Shown piece after piece: positions 9,665-18,424 of a stretch of DNA of 64,000 nt. A program made the translations under genes and the position numbers. The notes below the pieces were generated by a model. It worked only from the letters and a program-made list of their open reading frames with translations. It was not told the origin of the DNA and did not search any database. Origin of the DNA: Zoogloea oryzae (GTDB lineage Bacteria; Pseudomonadota; Gammaproteobacteria; Burkholderiales; Rhodocyclaceae); the NCBI RefSeq assembly GCF_030161255.1, contig NZ_BSPX01000004.1, positions 1 to 64,000 of the forward strand. Direction: 5' to 3'. How positions within the stretch are numbered: position 1 is the stretch's first letter; each line of letters opens with the position of its first letter.

Positions 9665-10279
9665 ATGCTCACTGCCCACGGTCTTGCCTGCGATCGCGGC
9701 GACCGCCGTCTGTTTTCCGCTGTGGACTTCGCCGTCGCCCCGGGCCAGTGGCTGCAGGTGGAAGGCCCCAACGGAGCCGGCAAGACCAGCCTGCTGCGCA
9801 TCGTCGCGGGGCTGGCGCCGGCTGCGGACGGACGCATCGAATGGGAAGGCCAGCCCGTCGCCGAGGTGCGCGACGAGTTCCACGCCCGGCTGCTCTACCT
9901 GGGCCACGCCCCGTCCATCAAGGACGACCTCTCCGCCCTCGAAAACCTCCAGACCGCCGCCGCCGTGGCCGGCCGTCCGCTGGATGAGCACACCGCCCTC
10001 ACCGCCCTGCGCCGGATCGGCCTGAAGGGCCGCGAAGACCTGCCCACCCGGGTGCTCTCCCAGGGCCAGAAGCGCCGCGTGGCGCTGGCCCGCCTGCTGT
10101 GCAGCCAGGCCCGGCTGTGGATCCTCGACGAGCCCTTCGTGGCCCTCGACGTGGCTGCCGTCAGCCAGCTGTGCGAGATCCTCGACGAGCACCTCACCCG
10201 CGGCGGCATGCTGCTATTCACCAGCCACCAGGCGGTGCAGCTGGGCGGCACGCCCTCCAGCCTGAGGCTGGGCGCATGA
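9665..10279 (+). CDS. ccmA: Cytochrome c biogenesis heme exporter ATPase CcmA
   Basis: A 204-residue ABC ATPase, first gene of a complete ccm operon. Walker A is GPNGAGKT (about residues 34-41), the signature is LSQGQKRRVALARLL and Walker B is LWILDEPFVALD. With CcmB it forms the complex that releases holo-CcmE from CcmC at the inner membrane. The start at 9665 matches the conserved N-terminus of the family; an in-frame ATG at 9635 would add ten residues. The stop overlaps the ccmB start (ATGA). Confidence 0.93.
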   Translation: MLTAHGLACDRGDRRLFSAVDFAVAPGQWLQVEGPNGAGKTSLLRIVAGLAPAADGRIEWEGQPVAEVRDEFHARLLYLGHAPSIKDDLSALENLQTAAAVAGRPLDEHTALTALRRIGLKGREDLPTRVLSQGQKRRVALARLLCSQARLWILDEPFVALDVAAVSQLCEILDEHLTRGGMLLFTSHQAVQLGGTPSSLRLGA

Positions 10280-10941
10280 GCGCTTTCTTCGCCATCGTCC
10301 GCCGCGACCTGCTGCTGGCCGCCCGCCGCAAGAGCGAGGTGTTCACCGCGCTGTTCTTCTTCATGATCGTGGTGAGCCTGTTCCCGCTGGGCATCGGGCC
10401 CGAGACCGCGCTGCTGCGCCGCATCGCGCCCGGCGTGCTGTGGGTGGCCGCGCTGCTGGCGGCGATGCTGTCCCTCAACCGCCTGTTCGCCGCCGACCAC
10501 GCCGACGGCACCCTGGAGCAGATGGCCCTGTCGCCCACCCCGCTGGCCCTGCTGGTGGCTGGCAAGACCCTCGCCCACTGGCTCACCGCCGGGCTGCCGC
10601 TGGTGCTGCTGGCGCCGGTGCTGGGCATCCAGTTCGATCTGTCGGCCCGCTCGCTGGGCATCCTGATGCTGTCGCTGCTGCTGGGCACGCCGATCCTGTC
10701 CCTCATCGGCGCGATCGGCGCGGCCCTCACCCTGGGCCTGCGCGGTGGCGGCGTGCTGCTGTCGCTGCTGGTGCTACCGCTGTATATTCCGGCCCTGATC
10801 TTTGGCGCCGGCGCGGTCGAGGCCGACATGGCCGGGCTCGGCGTGGGCGGACACCTGTCGCTGCTGGGCGCCCTCTTGGCGCTCGGCGTGTTCTTCGCCC
10901 CGTGGGCCGCCACCGCCGCCCTGCGCATCGCCCTCGAATAG
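10276..10941 (+). CDS. ccmB: Heme exporter membrane subunit CcmB
   Basis: A 221-residue polytopic protein with about six hydrophobic segments, matching CcmB in size and in the N-terminal pattern FAIVRRDLLLAARRKSE. It is the membrane partner of CcmA. The start codon overlaps the ccmA stop by four bases, indicating translational coupling. A 31-base gap separates it from ccmC. Confidence 0.93.
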   Translation: MSAFFAIVRRDLLLAARRKSEVFTALFFFMIVVSLFPLGIGPETALLRRIAPGVLWVAALLAAMLSLNRLFAADHADGTLEQMALSPTPLALLVAGKTLAHWLTAGLPLVLLAPVLGIQFDLSARSLGILMLSLLLGTPILSLIGAIGAALTLGLRGGGVLLSLLVLPLYIPALIFGAGAVEADMAGLGVGGHLSLLGALLALGVFFAPWAATAALRIALE

Positions 10942-10972
10942 CGCCGCCACACCCTTTTTCGGATTCATCCCC

Positions 10973-11722
10973 ATGAGTCAGCGCTTCATCAACTGGTTCA
11001 AGTTCGCCTCGCCGGCCAGCTTCTACCCCCTCGCCGGCAAGGCCTGGCCGTGGTTCGCCGCCCTCGCCACGGCCTTCTGCGCCGCCGGGCTGTGGATCAG
11101 CTTCTTCGTCGCCCCCACCGATTTCCAGCAGGGCGAGGGCTACCGGATCATCTTCATCCACGTGCCGGCCTCGTGGATGTCCATGTTCATCTACTGCGTG
11201 ATGGCCTTCTGGGCGGCCATCGGCATCACCTTCAACACCCGCCTGTCGGGCATGATGAGCTCGGCCCTGGCGCCCACCGGCGCGCTGTTCGCGTTTCTGT
11301 CCCTGTGGACCGGCGCCCTGTGGGGCAAGCCCATGTGGGGCGCCTGGTGGGTGTGGGATGCGCGGCTCACGTCCGAGTTAATCCTGTTCTTCCTGTACAT
11401 CGGCTACATCGCCCTCACCGCCGCCATCGACGACCCGCGCCGGGCCGACAAGGCCGGAGCCATCGTGGCGCTGGTGGGCGTGGTCAATGTGCCGATCATC
11501 TATTTCTCGGTGAAGTGGTGGAACACCCTGCACCAGGGCGCGTCGGTGTCCCTCACCAAGGCGCCCACCATGGCCACCACCATGCTGTGGGGCATGCTGC
11601 TGATGGCCCTGGCCTTCTGGATGTACAGCATCGCCATCGCGCTCTACCGGGTGCGGGCGATCATTCTGGAGCGCGAACGCCACACCACCTGGGTGGCCGA
11701 ACTGCCGGAGATGCAGCGATGA
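10973..11722 (+). CDS. ccmC: Heme transfer protein CcmC
   Basis: A 249-residue membrane protein with six hydrophobic segments and the tryptophan-rich heme-handling (WWD) motif WGAWWVWDARLTSELILF at about residues 122-139. CcmC loads heme onto CcmE in the periplasm. The start at 10973 gives the conserved N-terminus; earlier in-frame ATGs lie inside ccmB. The stop overlaps the ccmD start (ATGA). Confidence 0.94.
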   Translation: MSQRFINWFKFASPASFYPLAGKAWPWFAALATAFCAAGLWISFFVAPTDFQQGEGYRIIFIHVPASWMSMFIYCVMAFWAAIGITFNTRLSGMMSSALAPTGALFAFLSLWTGALWGKPMWGAWWVWDARLTSELILFFLYIGYIALTAAIDDPRRADKAGAIVALVGVVNVPIIYFSVKWWNTLHQGASVSLTKAPTMATTMLWGMLLMALAFWMYSIAIALYRVRAIILERERHTTWVAELPEMQR

Positions 11723-11901
11723 ACTGGGGCAGCGCCAGCGAATTCTTTGCCATGGGAGGCTACGGCCTCTACGTGTGGGGCAGTTTCGGCGTGACCGCCG
11801 CGGCCCTCCTGATCGAGGTCGTGCTCGTCCGCAGACGCCTTGTCGACACCCGCCGTATCCTGCGTCGGGAACTGACGGCCGATCGCGACGACCAACACTG
11901 A
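11719..11901 (+). CDS. ccmD: Heme exporter accessory protein CcmD
   Basis: A 60-residue single-span protein: NWGSASEFFAMGGYGLYVW leads into a hydrophobic helix, followed by a basic, arginine-rich cytoplasmic tail ending in DDQH. This is the standard CcmD layout. CcmD helps release holo-CcmE from the CcmABC complex. Coupled to ccmC by an ATGA overlap. Confidence 0.92.
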   Translation: MNWGSASEFFAMGGYGLYVWGSFGVTAAALLIEVVLVRRRLVDTRRILRRELTADRDDQH

Positions 11902-11942
11902 ATCAAACCCATCCGCCCGATCGCCGGCAGACTCAAGCAACC

Positions 11943-12383
11943 ATGAAACCACGCCAGAAACGCTTCGCCATCATCATCGGCGGCCTCGCCGCCCTCGGCA
12001 TCGCGGCCGCCCTCGTGCTCAACGCCTTCCAGAGCAATCTGGTGTTCTTCTTCACGCCCACCCAGGTGGCCAGCGGCGAAGCGCCCAAGGGCCGGGCCTT
12101 CCGCGTCGGCGGGCTGGTGAAGGAAGGCAGCCTCCAGCGCACCGACATCACCGCCCGCTTCGTGGTCACCGACACCGCCAAGGAAATCCCGGTCACCTAC
12201 AAGGGCATCCTGCCGGACCTATTCTCCGAGGGCAAAGGCGTGGTCGCCCAGGGCAGCCTGGGGCCGGATGGCCAGTTCACCGCCACCGAAGTGCTCGCCA
12301 AGCACGACGAGAACTACATGCCGCCCGAAGCCCAGGCAGCAGTGGACAAGGCCCACGAGGCATCGCGAACTTTAAAGCAGTGA
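11943..12383 (+). CDS. ccmE: Periplasmic heme chaperone CcmE
   Basis: A 146-residue protein with an N-terminal membrane anchor (FAIIIGGLAALGIAAALVL), then the OB-fold domain with FRVGGLVKEGS and VTYKGILPDLFSEGKGVV. The covalent heme-binding histidine is visible in AKHDENYMPPE (about His121, with Tyr125). It receives heme from CcmC and passes it to CcmF. The ATG at 11943 is the first with homology. Confidence 0.95.
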   Translation: MKPRQKRFAIIIGGLAALGIAAALVLNAFQSNLVFFFTPTQVASGEAPKGRAFRVGGLVKEGSLQRTDITARFVVTDTAKEIPVTYKGILPDLFSEGKGVVAQGSLGPDGQFTATEVLAKHDENYMPPEAQAAVDKAHEASRTLKQ

Positions 12384-12391
12384 GAAGAACC

Positions 12392-12497
12392 GTGAGGAGT
12401 GAGGAGAGAGGAGTCAGGAGGCCTTCCTTCAGCCTTGTGCGCTCCCGACTCACCGGATCACCACGTTACTCCTCGCCCCTTACTCCCATCTCCTCAC
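12392..12497. repeat. GTGAGGAG-rich inverted repeat between ccmE and ccmF
   Basis: The 124-base gap between ccmE and ccmF starts with tandem GTGAGGAGTGAGGAG-type purine units (from 12392) and ends with pyrimidine units of the complementary type (CTCCTCGCC, then CTCCTCAC at 12490-12497), so the two ends can pair around a central ~50 bases. It is the only sizeable gap inside the otherwise coupled ccm operon. It may be a small dispersed repeat or a processing or attenuation structure; sequence alone does not decide. Confidence 0.5.
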
Positions 12498-12507
12498 CAG
12501 AAAAACC

Positions 12508-14460
12508 ATGATCCCCGAAATCGGCTCCTTTGCCCTCGTCCTGGCCCTGCTGGTGGCCCTCGTGCAGGGAACATTGCCCCTCGTCGGCGCTCAGCGGGGC
12601 GTGGCGGCGTGGGTGCAGCTGGCGCGGCCCGCGTCGGCCACCCTGTTCCTGCTCATCGCGGTGGCCTTCGGCTGCCTCACCGCCAGCTTCATCAACAACG
12701 ATTTCTCGGTGCTGTATGTTGCCCAGCACTCCAACTCGCGCCTGCCGATCGAGTACCGCATCGCCGGCGTGTGGGGCGGCCACGAGGGCTCGCTGCTGCT
12801 GTGGGTGCTGATGCTGTCCCTGTGGGCGCTGGCCGTGGCGGCCTTCTCCCGCAGCCTGCCGGACGACATGGTGGCGCGGGTGGAGGGCGTGCTTGGCCTC
12901 GTCGCCGCCGGCTTCATCCTGTTCATCCTCACCACCTCCAGCCCCTTCGAGCGCCTCTTGCCCGGCGCCGACGACGGCCGTGACCTGAACCCGCTGCTCC
13001 AGGATCCGGGCCTGATCTTCCACCCGCCGATGCTCTACATGGGCTACGTGGGCTTCTCGGTGGCCTTCGCCTTCGCCATCGCGGCGCTGCTGTCGGGCCG
13101 GCTGGATGCCGCCTGGGCGCGCTGGTCGCGGCCGTGGACCACCGCCGCGTGGGTATTCCTCACCCTAGGCATCGGCCTGGGCTCGATCTGGGCCTACTAC
13201 GAGCTAGGCTGGGGTGGCTGGTGGTTCTGGGATCCGGTCGAGAACGCCTCCTTCATGCCCTGGCTGGTGGGCACCGCGCTGATCCACTCGCTGGCGGTCA
13301 CCGAAAAGCGCGGCAGCTTCAAGAACTGGACGGTGCTGCTGGCCATCGGCGCGTTCTCCCTGTCGCTGCTGGGCACCTTCCTGGTCCGCTCCGGCGTGCT
13401 GAGTTCGGTGCACGCCTTCGCCACCGACCCGAAGCGCGGGGTGTTCATCCTGTTGTTCCTGGCGGTGGTGGTCGGCTCGTCCCTCACCCTGTTTGCCTGG
13501 CGGGCGCCCAAGGTCAGCCTCGGCGGCGCCTTCGCGCTGGTGTCGCGGGAGACCATGCTGCTGATCAACAACCTGCTGCTCCTGTGCGCCGCCGGTGCGG
13601 TGCTGCTGGGCACGCTCTACCCGCTGGTGATCGACGCCCTCAACCTGGGCAAGCTGTCGGTCGGCCCCCCGTATTTCAACGCGGTGTTCGCGCCGCTGAT
13701 GGTGCCGGTGCTGTTCCTGATGGCAGTCGGCCCGGTGGCCCGCTGGAAGCAGGCCAATCTCACCGACATCGTCCGCCCCCTGCGGGCCGCCTTCGCGCTG
13801 GCCGTGGTGGCCGGTGTCGGCCTGCCCTTCGCGGCCGGCCACTGGAGCGTCGGCGTGGCGCTGGGCATCGGCCTGGCGGTGTGGATTGTCGGCTCGTCGG
13901 TGCTGCAGATCCTCGCCCGGGCCAAGTCCGGCATGCCGCCGCGGTCGTTCTGGGGCATGCACCTGGCCCACGTGGGCATCGCGGTCACCGTGGTCGGCAT
14001 CGTGATGGTCAAGCACTACGAAACCGAGCGCGACGTGCGCATGGCCCCGGGCGACACCGTCGCGGCGGGCAGCTACACGATCCGCTTCCTGGGCGTCGAA
14101 GGCGCACCCGGCCCCAACTACACCGCCGCCCGCGGCAACCTGGAGCTCCTCAAGGACGGCCAGCTGGTGATGCCGCTGCACCCCGAGAAGCGCAAGTACC
14201 TCTCCTCCGCCATGCCGATGACCGAAGCCTTCATCGACCCGGGCCTCACCCGCGACATCTACGTCTCGCTGGGCGATCCCCTCGAAGGCGACGACGGCGC
14301 GTGGAGCGTGCGCGTGTATTACAAACCCTTCGTCAGCTGGATCTGGGCCGGCGCCGTGCTGATGGCCCTCGGCGGCATCTTCGCCGCCAGCGACCGCCGC
14401 TACCGCCTCAAGTCGGCCGCCCGCGCCGCCACCAAGCTCGCCCCCGGAGCCGCATCGTGA
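12508..14460 (+). CDS. ccmF: Holocytochrome c synthase subunit CcmF
   Basis: A 650-residue protein with more than a dozen hydrophobic segments and the WWD heme-binding motif GWWFWDPVENASFMPWL (about residues 236-252). Other family signatures include HNSRLPIEYRIAGVWGGHEG in slightly varied form near residue 75 and a periplasmic domain near the C-terminus. CcmF receives heme from CcmE and, with CcmH/CcmI, ligates it to apocytochromes. Stop overlaps the ccmG GTG start (GTGA). Confidence 0.95.
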   Translation: MIPEIGSFALVLALLVALVQGTLPLVGAQRGVAAWVQLARPASATLFLLIAVAFGCLTASFINNDFSVLYVAQHSNSRLPIEYRIAGVWGGHEGSLLLWVLMLSLWALAVAAFSRSLPDDMVARVEGVLGLVAAGFILFILTTSSPFERLLPGADDGRDLNPLLQDPGLIFHPPMLYMGYVGFSVAFAFAIAALLSGRLDAAWARWSRPWTTAAWVFLTLGIGLGSIWAYYELGWGGWWFWDPVENASFMPWLVGTALIHSLAVTEKRGSFKNWTVLLAIGAFSLSLLGTFLVRSGVLSSVHAFATDPKRGVFILLFLAVVVGSSLTLFAWRAPKVSLGGAFALVSRETMLLINNLLLLCAAGAVLLGTLYPLVIDALNLGKLSVGPPYFNAVFAPLMVPVLFLMAVGPVARWKQANLTDIVRPLRAAFALAVVAGVGLPFAAGHWSVGVALGIGLAVWIVGSSVLQILARAKSGMPPRSFWGMHLAHVGIAVTVVGIVMVKHYETERDVRMAPGDTVAAGSYTIRFLGVEGAPGPNYTAARGNLELLKDGQLVMPLHPEKRKYLSSAMPMTEAFIDPGLTRDIYVSLGDPLEGDDGAWSVRVYYKPFVSWIWAGAVLMALGGIFAASDRRYRLKSAARAATKLAPGAAS

Positions 14461-15044
14461 AACGTTTCCTGATTCCCCTCGGCATCTTCCTGGTGCTGGT
14501 CGGCTTCCTCGCCGTCGGCCTCAACCGCGATCCCCACGAGGTGCCCTCGCCGCTGGTCGGCAAGCCGGCGCCCGAATTCCGCCTCGTCACCCTGGCCGAT
14601 CCGGCCAAGGAATTCTCCCCCACCGACATGCGCGGCCAGGTGTGGCTGCTCAACGTGTGGGCCTCGTGGTGTGTGTCGTGCCGCGCCGAACACCCGCTGC
14701 TGGTGGCCTTCGCCAAGGACGGCCAGTTGCCGGTGGTCGGCCTCAACTACAAGGAAGTGCGCGGCGACGGCGGCCTCGACGCCAAGAAGCTCGCCCCGGA
14801 GCAGGAACTCTCCCTCACCCGCCAGCGCGCGGGCGCCTGGCTCGCCCAGCACGGCAACCCGTACCTGCTGTCGGTGCTCGACATGGACGGCCGGGTCGGC
14901 ATCGACTATGGCGTTTATGGCGTGCCCGAAACCTACCTGATCGACAAAAAAGGCGTGATCCGCTTCAAGCAGATCGGCCCGATCACCCCCGAAGCCCTGA
15001 GCCAGAAGATCCTGCCGCTCGCCAAGCAGCTCGCCGCCGAATGA
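14457..15044 (+). CDS. ccmG: Thiol:disulfide interchange protein CcmG/DsbE
   Basis: A 195-residue periplasmic thioredoxin-fold protein with an N-terminal anchor (FLIPLGIFLVLVGFLAVGL) and active site WASWCVSCRAEHP (Cys72 and Cys75). It reduces apocytochrome c thiols before heme attachment. GVYGVPETYLID carries the cis-proline typical of the fold. The GTG at 14457 overlaps the ccmF stop and gives the expected N-terminus. Confidence 0.93.
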   Translation: MKRFLIPLGIFLVLVGFLAVGLNRDPHEVPSPLVGKPAPEFRLVTLADPAKEFSPTDMRGQVWLLNVWASWCVSCRAEHPLLVAFAKDGQLPVVGLNYKEVRGDGGLDAKKLAPEQELSLTRQRAGAWLAQHGNPYLLSVLDMDGRVGIDYGVYGVPETYLIDKKGVIRFKQIGPITPEALSQKILPLAKQLAAE

Positions 15045-15544
15045 CGACCGCCATGACCCGCCGCCTGCTCGCCCCCATCGCCGGCCTGCTCCTCGCCGCC
15101 AGCCTCAACCTCCACGCCGCCGACGCCACGCCGATGGCCGAAGACCCGGTGGTCGAGGCCCGGCTCGTCACCATCTCCGAAGAACTCCGCTGCCTCGTCT
15201 GCCAGAACGAAAGCCTCGCCGCCTCCCGCGCCGAGCTCGCCAACGACCTGCGCGAGGAAGTCCGCAAGCTCATCCACCAGGGCAAGTCCGACGCCGACAT
15301 CCGCGACTACCTCGTCGCCCGCTACGGCGACTTCGTGCTCTACCGCCCGCCGGTCAAGCCCACCACCTGGCTCCTGTGGTTCGGCCCCTTCGCGCTGCTG
15401 GCCGGTGGCGCCGTCGGCCTCATCGCCTACCTGCGCCGGCGTGCCGGCAAGGTTGACGCCCCCGACCTGACCGCCGACCAGCGCGCCGCCGCCGAGGCCC
15501 TCCTCGGCACCGACTCCTCCCAACGCCCGAAGAACGACGCATGA
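15041..15544 (+). CDS. ccmH: Cytochrome c maturation thiol-disulfide protein CcmH
   Basis: A 167-residue protein with an N-terminal signal peptide and the redox motif LRCLVCQNES (LRCxxC), then a three-helix domain, then a single C-terminal membrane span (TWLLWFGPFALLAGGAVGLI). It corresponds to the N-terminal half of E. coli CcmH (CcmL of split systems). ATG at 15041 overlaps the ccmG stop; an alternative ATG lies at 15053. Stop overlaps the ccmI start. Confidence 0.93.
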   Translation: MTTAMTRRLLAPIAGLLLAASLNLHAADATPMAEDPVVEARLVTISEELRCLVCQNESLAASRAELANDLREEVRKLIHQGKSDADIRDYLVARYGDFVLYRPPVKPTTWLLWFGPFALLAGGAVGLIAYLRRRAGKVDAPDLTADQRAAAEALLGTDSSQRPKNDA

Positions 15545-16776
15545 CCGCCTTCTGGATCGCCGCCGGGCTGCTCACCGCCCTTGTCCTCGCCGTGCTGTGC
15601 TGGCCGCTGCTCCGCCACAAGGCCGCCGCCCACGCCTCCCGCCAGGCCATCAACACCGCCATCTACCGCGACCAGCTGGCCGAACTCGACCGGGATCTCG
15701 CCAGCGGCGCCCTCTCCCAGGCCGACTACGCCAGCGCCCGCAGCGAGATCGAACGCCGCGTCCTCGAAGACGTGGCCGGCGACCCCGCCGCCCCGGCCGA
15801 GGCCCCGCGTCGCCTGCCACGCACCGCGCTGGGCCTCGCCGTCAGCCTGCCCCTGGCCGCTGTCGCACTGTATTTCGTCCTCGGCAACCCCGCCGCCCTC
15901 GATCCGGCTGCCTCCCAACAGGCCGCCGAGCCCAGCGCCGCCGAAGTCGAGAAGATGGTCGCCACCCTCGCCGCCAAGCTCGAGCAGAACCCCGACAACC
16001 TGGAAGGCTGGGTGATGCTGGGCCGCAGCTACAAGGTGATGGGCCGCTTCGACGACGCCGCCAAGGCCTTCGAGAAAGCCGGCCCGGCGATGGAGACCAA
16101 CCCCGAGCTGATGCTCGAGCTCGCCGACCTCTCCGCCGAGCTCAATCAGGGCAAGATCGAAGGCAAGGGCCGCGAGCTGCTCCTGAAGGTGCTTGCCGAC
16201 CAGCCCGACAACCCCCAGGCGCTGGTGCTGGCCGGCTACGACGCCTATTCGCGCCAGCGTTACGCCGACGCCATCAAGCACTGGGAGAAGCTGCTGGCGA
16301 TGGTCCCGCCCGATTCCCAGGACGCCCAGAACCTCACCGCCGGCATCGAGAAGGCCCGCAGCCTGATGGGCGCCGGCGCCCCCGCCCGCACGGCCGAGAA
16401 GCCTGCCAAGGCAGCCAAGGCCGACGCCCCAGCCAGCAAGGTCAGCGGCAAGGTCGAACTGGCGCCGGAGCTCAAGGCCAAGGCCAGCCCGGACGACGTG
16501 GTGTTCATCTTCGCCCGCGCCGCCCAGGGCCCGCGGATGCCCCTGGCGGTGGTCCGCGCCAAGGTGGCCGACCTGCCGGTGGATTTCACCCTCGACGACA
16601 GCATGGCCATGAGCCCCGACTTCAAGCTCTCCTCCGCCGGCGAGCTGCGCATCGAAGCCCGCGTTTCCAAGAGCGGCAACGCCATTGCCGCGCCGGGCGA
16701 CCTGTCCGGCGAAGTGGCCCCGGTGAAGGCCGGCGCCAGCGGCATCCGGCTACGCATCGACCGCGTGCTGCCGTAA
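15541..16776 (+). CDS. ccmI: Cytochrome c-type biogenesis TPR protein CcmI
   Basis: A 411-residue protein with an N-terminal membrane span (FWIAAGLLTALVLAVLCWPL), a basic cytoplasmic loop and a second span (LAVSLPLAAVALYFVLG), then tetratricopeptide-type helices from about residue 140 (WVMLGRSYKVMGRFDDAAKA) and a C-terminal beta-rich domain of about 120 residues. It is the apocytochrome chaperone and corresponds to the C-terminal part of E. coli CcmH. It is the last gene of the operon. Confidence 0.9.
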   Translation: MTAFWIAAGLLTALVLAVLCWPLLRHKAAAHASRQAINTAIYRDQLAELDRDLASGALSQADYASARSEIERRVLEDVAGDPAAPAEAPRRLPRTALGLAVSLPLAAVALYFVLGNPAALDPAASQQAAEPSAAEVEKMVATLAAKLEQNPDNLEGWVMLGRSYKVMGRFDDAAKAFEKAGPAMETNPELMLELADLSAELNQGKIEGKGRELLLKVLADQPDNPQALVLAGYDAYSRQRYADAIKHWEKLLAMVPPDSQDAQNLTAGIEKARSLMGAGAPARTAEKPAKAAKADAPASKVSGKVELAPELKAKASPDDVVFIFARAAQGPRMPLAVVRAKVADLPVDFTLDDSMAMSPDFKLSSAGELRIEARVSKSGNAIAAPGDLSGEVAPVKAGASGIRLRIDRVLP

Positions 16777-16797
16777 TCCCGGCCCGGTACAGGCTGC

Positions 16798-16822
16798 AGG
16801 CTGCGATAAATAGCCGCAGCCT
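16798..16822 (+). terminator. Weak hairpin after ccmI
   Basis: 8-bp stem AGGCTGCG (16798-16805) / CGCAGCCT (16815-16822) with a 9-base A/T-rich loop, 21 bases after the ccmI stop. No U-run follows, so its role as terminator is uncertain. The rest of the gap to 17006 shows no recognisable element. Confidence 0.4.
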
Positions 16823-17006
16823 ATACCGAGCATCGCAATAAACAATTGGCGCCGTCGCGGCGCTGCCGTAGCATGGCTCGACGTCTGACAAAACTGCTTC
16901 CTGAGGGCAGGTCAGGCGATCTAGCTGCACTTGGCGCGCCGGGGTAAAAACAGAAAACACCCCCAATACCCACAGAGATCCATCCCGGCGCCCATTTTTT
17001 CTCCCC

Positions 17007-17324
17007 ATGTCCCGCGACAACCTCTTCTCTCCGCTCCCGCCACCGGGCCCGGACGAGCGCTTCGACACCCTCTTTTCCAGCCCCCACGTGCGCATCGAGC
17101 GCATCGTCTCCCACCGCCACGCCAGCCCGCCCGGCTTCTGGTACGACCAGGCCGAAGACGAATGGGTGATGCTTGCCCAGGGCTCGGCCGAGCTCGAATT
17201 CGACGACGGCCGCCGCGAGGCGCTCGCCCCCGGCGACTGGCTGCTGATCCCCGCCGGCTGCCGGCACCGGGTCGCCGCCACCGGGCCCGACACCGTGTGG
17301 CTGGCGGTGCACGTCACCCCTTAA
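17007..17324 (+). CDS. Cupin domain protein
   Basis: A 105-residue single-domain beta-barrel protein: SHRHASPPGFWYDQAEDEWV carries the first cupin motif histidines and glutamates, and LAPGDWLLIPAGCRHRV the second motif with its conserved PG and histidine. Small cupins of this kind often bind a metal, but the function is not defined. No clear Shine-Dalgarno precedes the ATG. Confidence 0.8.
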   Translation: MSRDNLFSPLPPPGPDERFDTLFSSPHVRIERIVSHRHASPPGFWYDQAEDEWVMLAQGSAELEFDDGRREALAPGDWLLIPAGCRHRVAATGPDTVWLAVHVTP

Positions 17325-17382
17325 AGCAAAAACCCCGCCGATTGTCGTATTCTCCTGTCCTTCCCCCACAGGAGAACGCCCC

Positions 17383-18351
17383 ATGATCCGACGCAGTCTC
17401 ACCGCCCTGGCCTTTGCCGTGGGCGCCAGCTTCCTTCCCTTTGCCCCCGCCCAGGCCGAAGCGCCGGCCATCGGAACCCAGGTGCCCGGCTACTACCGCA
17501 TGGCCCTCGGCACGCTTGAGGTCACCGCCCTCTACGACGGCTACGTGGATCTCGGCGCCAACCTGCTGCTGGGCGCCAGCAAGGCCGAAGTGCAGAAGCT
17601 GCTCGCCCGACAGTTCATCGCCGGCGAGAAAGTCCAGACCGCCGTCAACGCCTACCTCATCAACGCCGGCGGCAAGCTGATCCTCGTGGATGCCGGCGCC
17701 GCCAAGGCCTTCGGCCCGACCCTCGGCTTCATTGGCGAGCAGCTCCGCGCCGCCGGCTACAGCCCGGACAAGGTGGATGTGGTGCTCCTCACCCACCTCC
17801 ACGCCGACCACGTGGCCGGTGTCCTCGACGCCGACGGCAAGCCGCTGTTCCCCAACGCCGAGATCCACGTAGCCAAGTCCGAGAGCGACTTCTGGCTGTC
17901 CGAGGCCAACGCCGCCGCCGCGCCGAAAGACTTCAAGCCCTTCTTCGAGCTCGCCCGCAAGTCGGTGGCGCCCTACCAGGCCCTCGGCAAGTACAAGACC
18001 TTCACCGGCGAAGCCGACTTCGGCAGCGTCAAGGCCGTGCCCAGCAACGGCCACACGCCGGGCCACACCAGCTACATCGTCGAATCCGGCGGCCAGCGCC
18101 TGCTGATCCTTGGTGACGCGGTGCACGCCCACGCGGTGCAGTTCGCCCATCCGGAAGTCGCCATCGAGTTCGACAGCGACAAGAAGGCCGCCGTCGCCGC
18201 CCGCAAGAAGCTCTTCGCCTGGGCCGCCAAGGAGAAGCTGCTGGTCTCGGGCATGCACCTGCCCTTCCCGGGCATCGGCCACGTGCGTAGCGAAGGCAAG
18301 GGCTACGCCTGGGTGCCGGCGGAATACAGCCCGATCCGCACCGACAAGTAA
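17383..18351 (+). CDS. Secreted metallo-beta-lactamase-fold hydrolase
   Basis: A 322-residue protein with a signal peptide (basic start, then LTALAFAVGASFLPFAPAQA) and the metal-binding motif HLHADH at about residues 138-143; a later histidine in SNGHTPGHTSY and aspartate in LILGDAVHAH complete the binuclear zinc site. Predicted periplasmic MBL-fold hydrolase; substrate unknown, though the family includes lactonases and other esterases. CAGGAG lies ahead of the ATG. Confidence 0.85.
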   Translation: MIRRSLTALAFAVGASFLPFAPAQAEAPAIGTQVPGYYRMALGTLEVTALYDGYVDLGANLLLGASKAEVQKLLARQFIAGEKVQTAVNAYLINAGGKLILVDAGAAKAFGPTLGFIGEQLRAAGYSPDKVDVVLLTHLHADHVAGVLDADGKPLFPNAEIHVAKSESDFWLSEANAAAAPKDFKPFFELARKSVAPYQALGKYKTFTGEADFGSVKAVPSNGHTPGHTSYIVESGGQRLLILGDAVHAHAVQFAHPEVAIEFDSDKKAAVAARKKLFAWAAKEKLLVSGMHLPFPGIGHVRSEGKGYAWVPAEYSPIRTDK

Positions 18352-18370
18352 GTGCGGCATCGCCGCAAAC

Positions 18371-18400
18371 AACAAGGGCGACCCGCGGGTCGCCCTTGTT
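18371..18400. terminator. Bidirectional terminator between convergent genes
   Basis: A perfect 30-base palindrome with 13-bp arms (AACAAGGGCGACC at 18371-18383, GGTCGCCCTTGTT at 18388-18400). It serves both the metallo-hydrolase gene (plus) and metK (minus). Confidence 0.85.
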
Positions 18401-18424
18401 GCTGGAACCGGAAACCGGCGCGGC

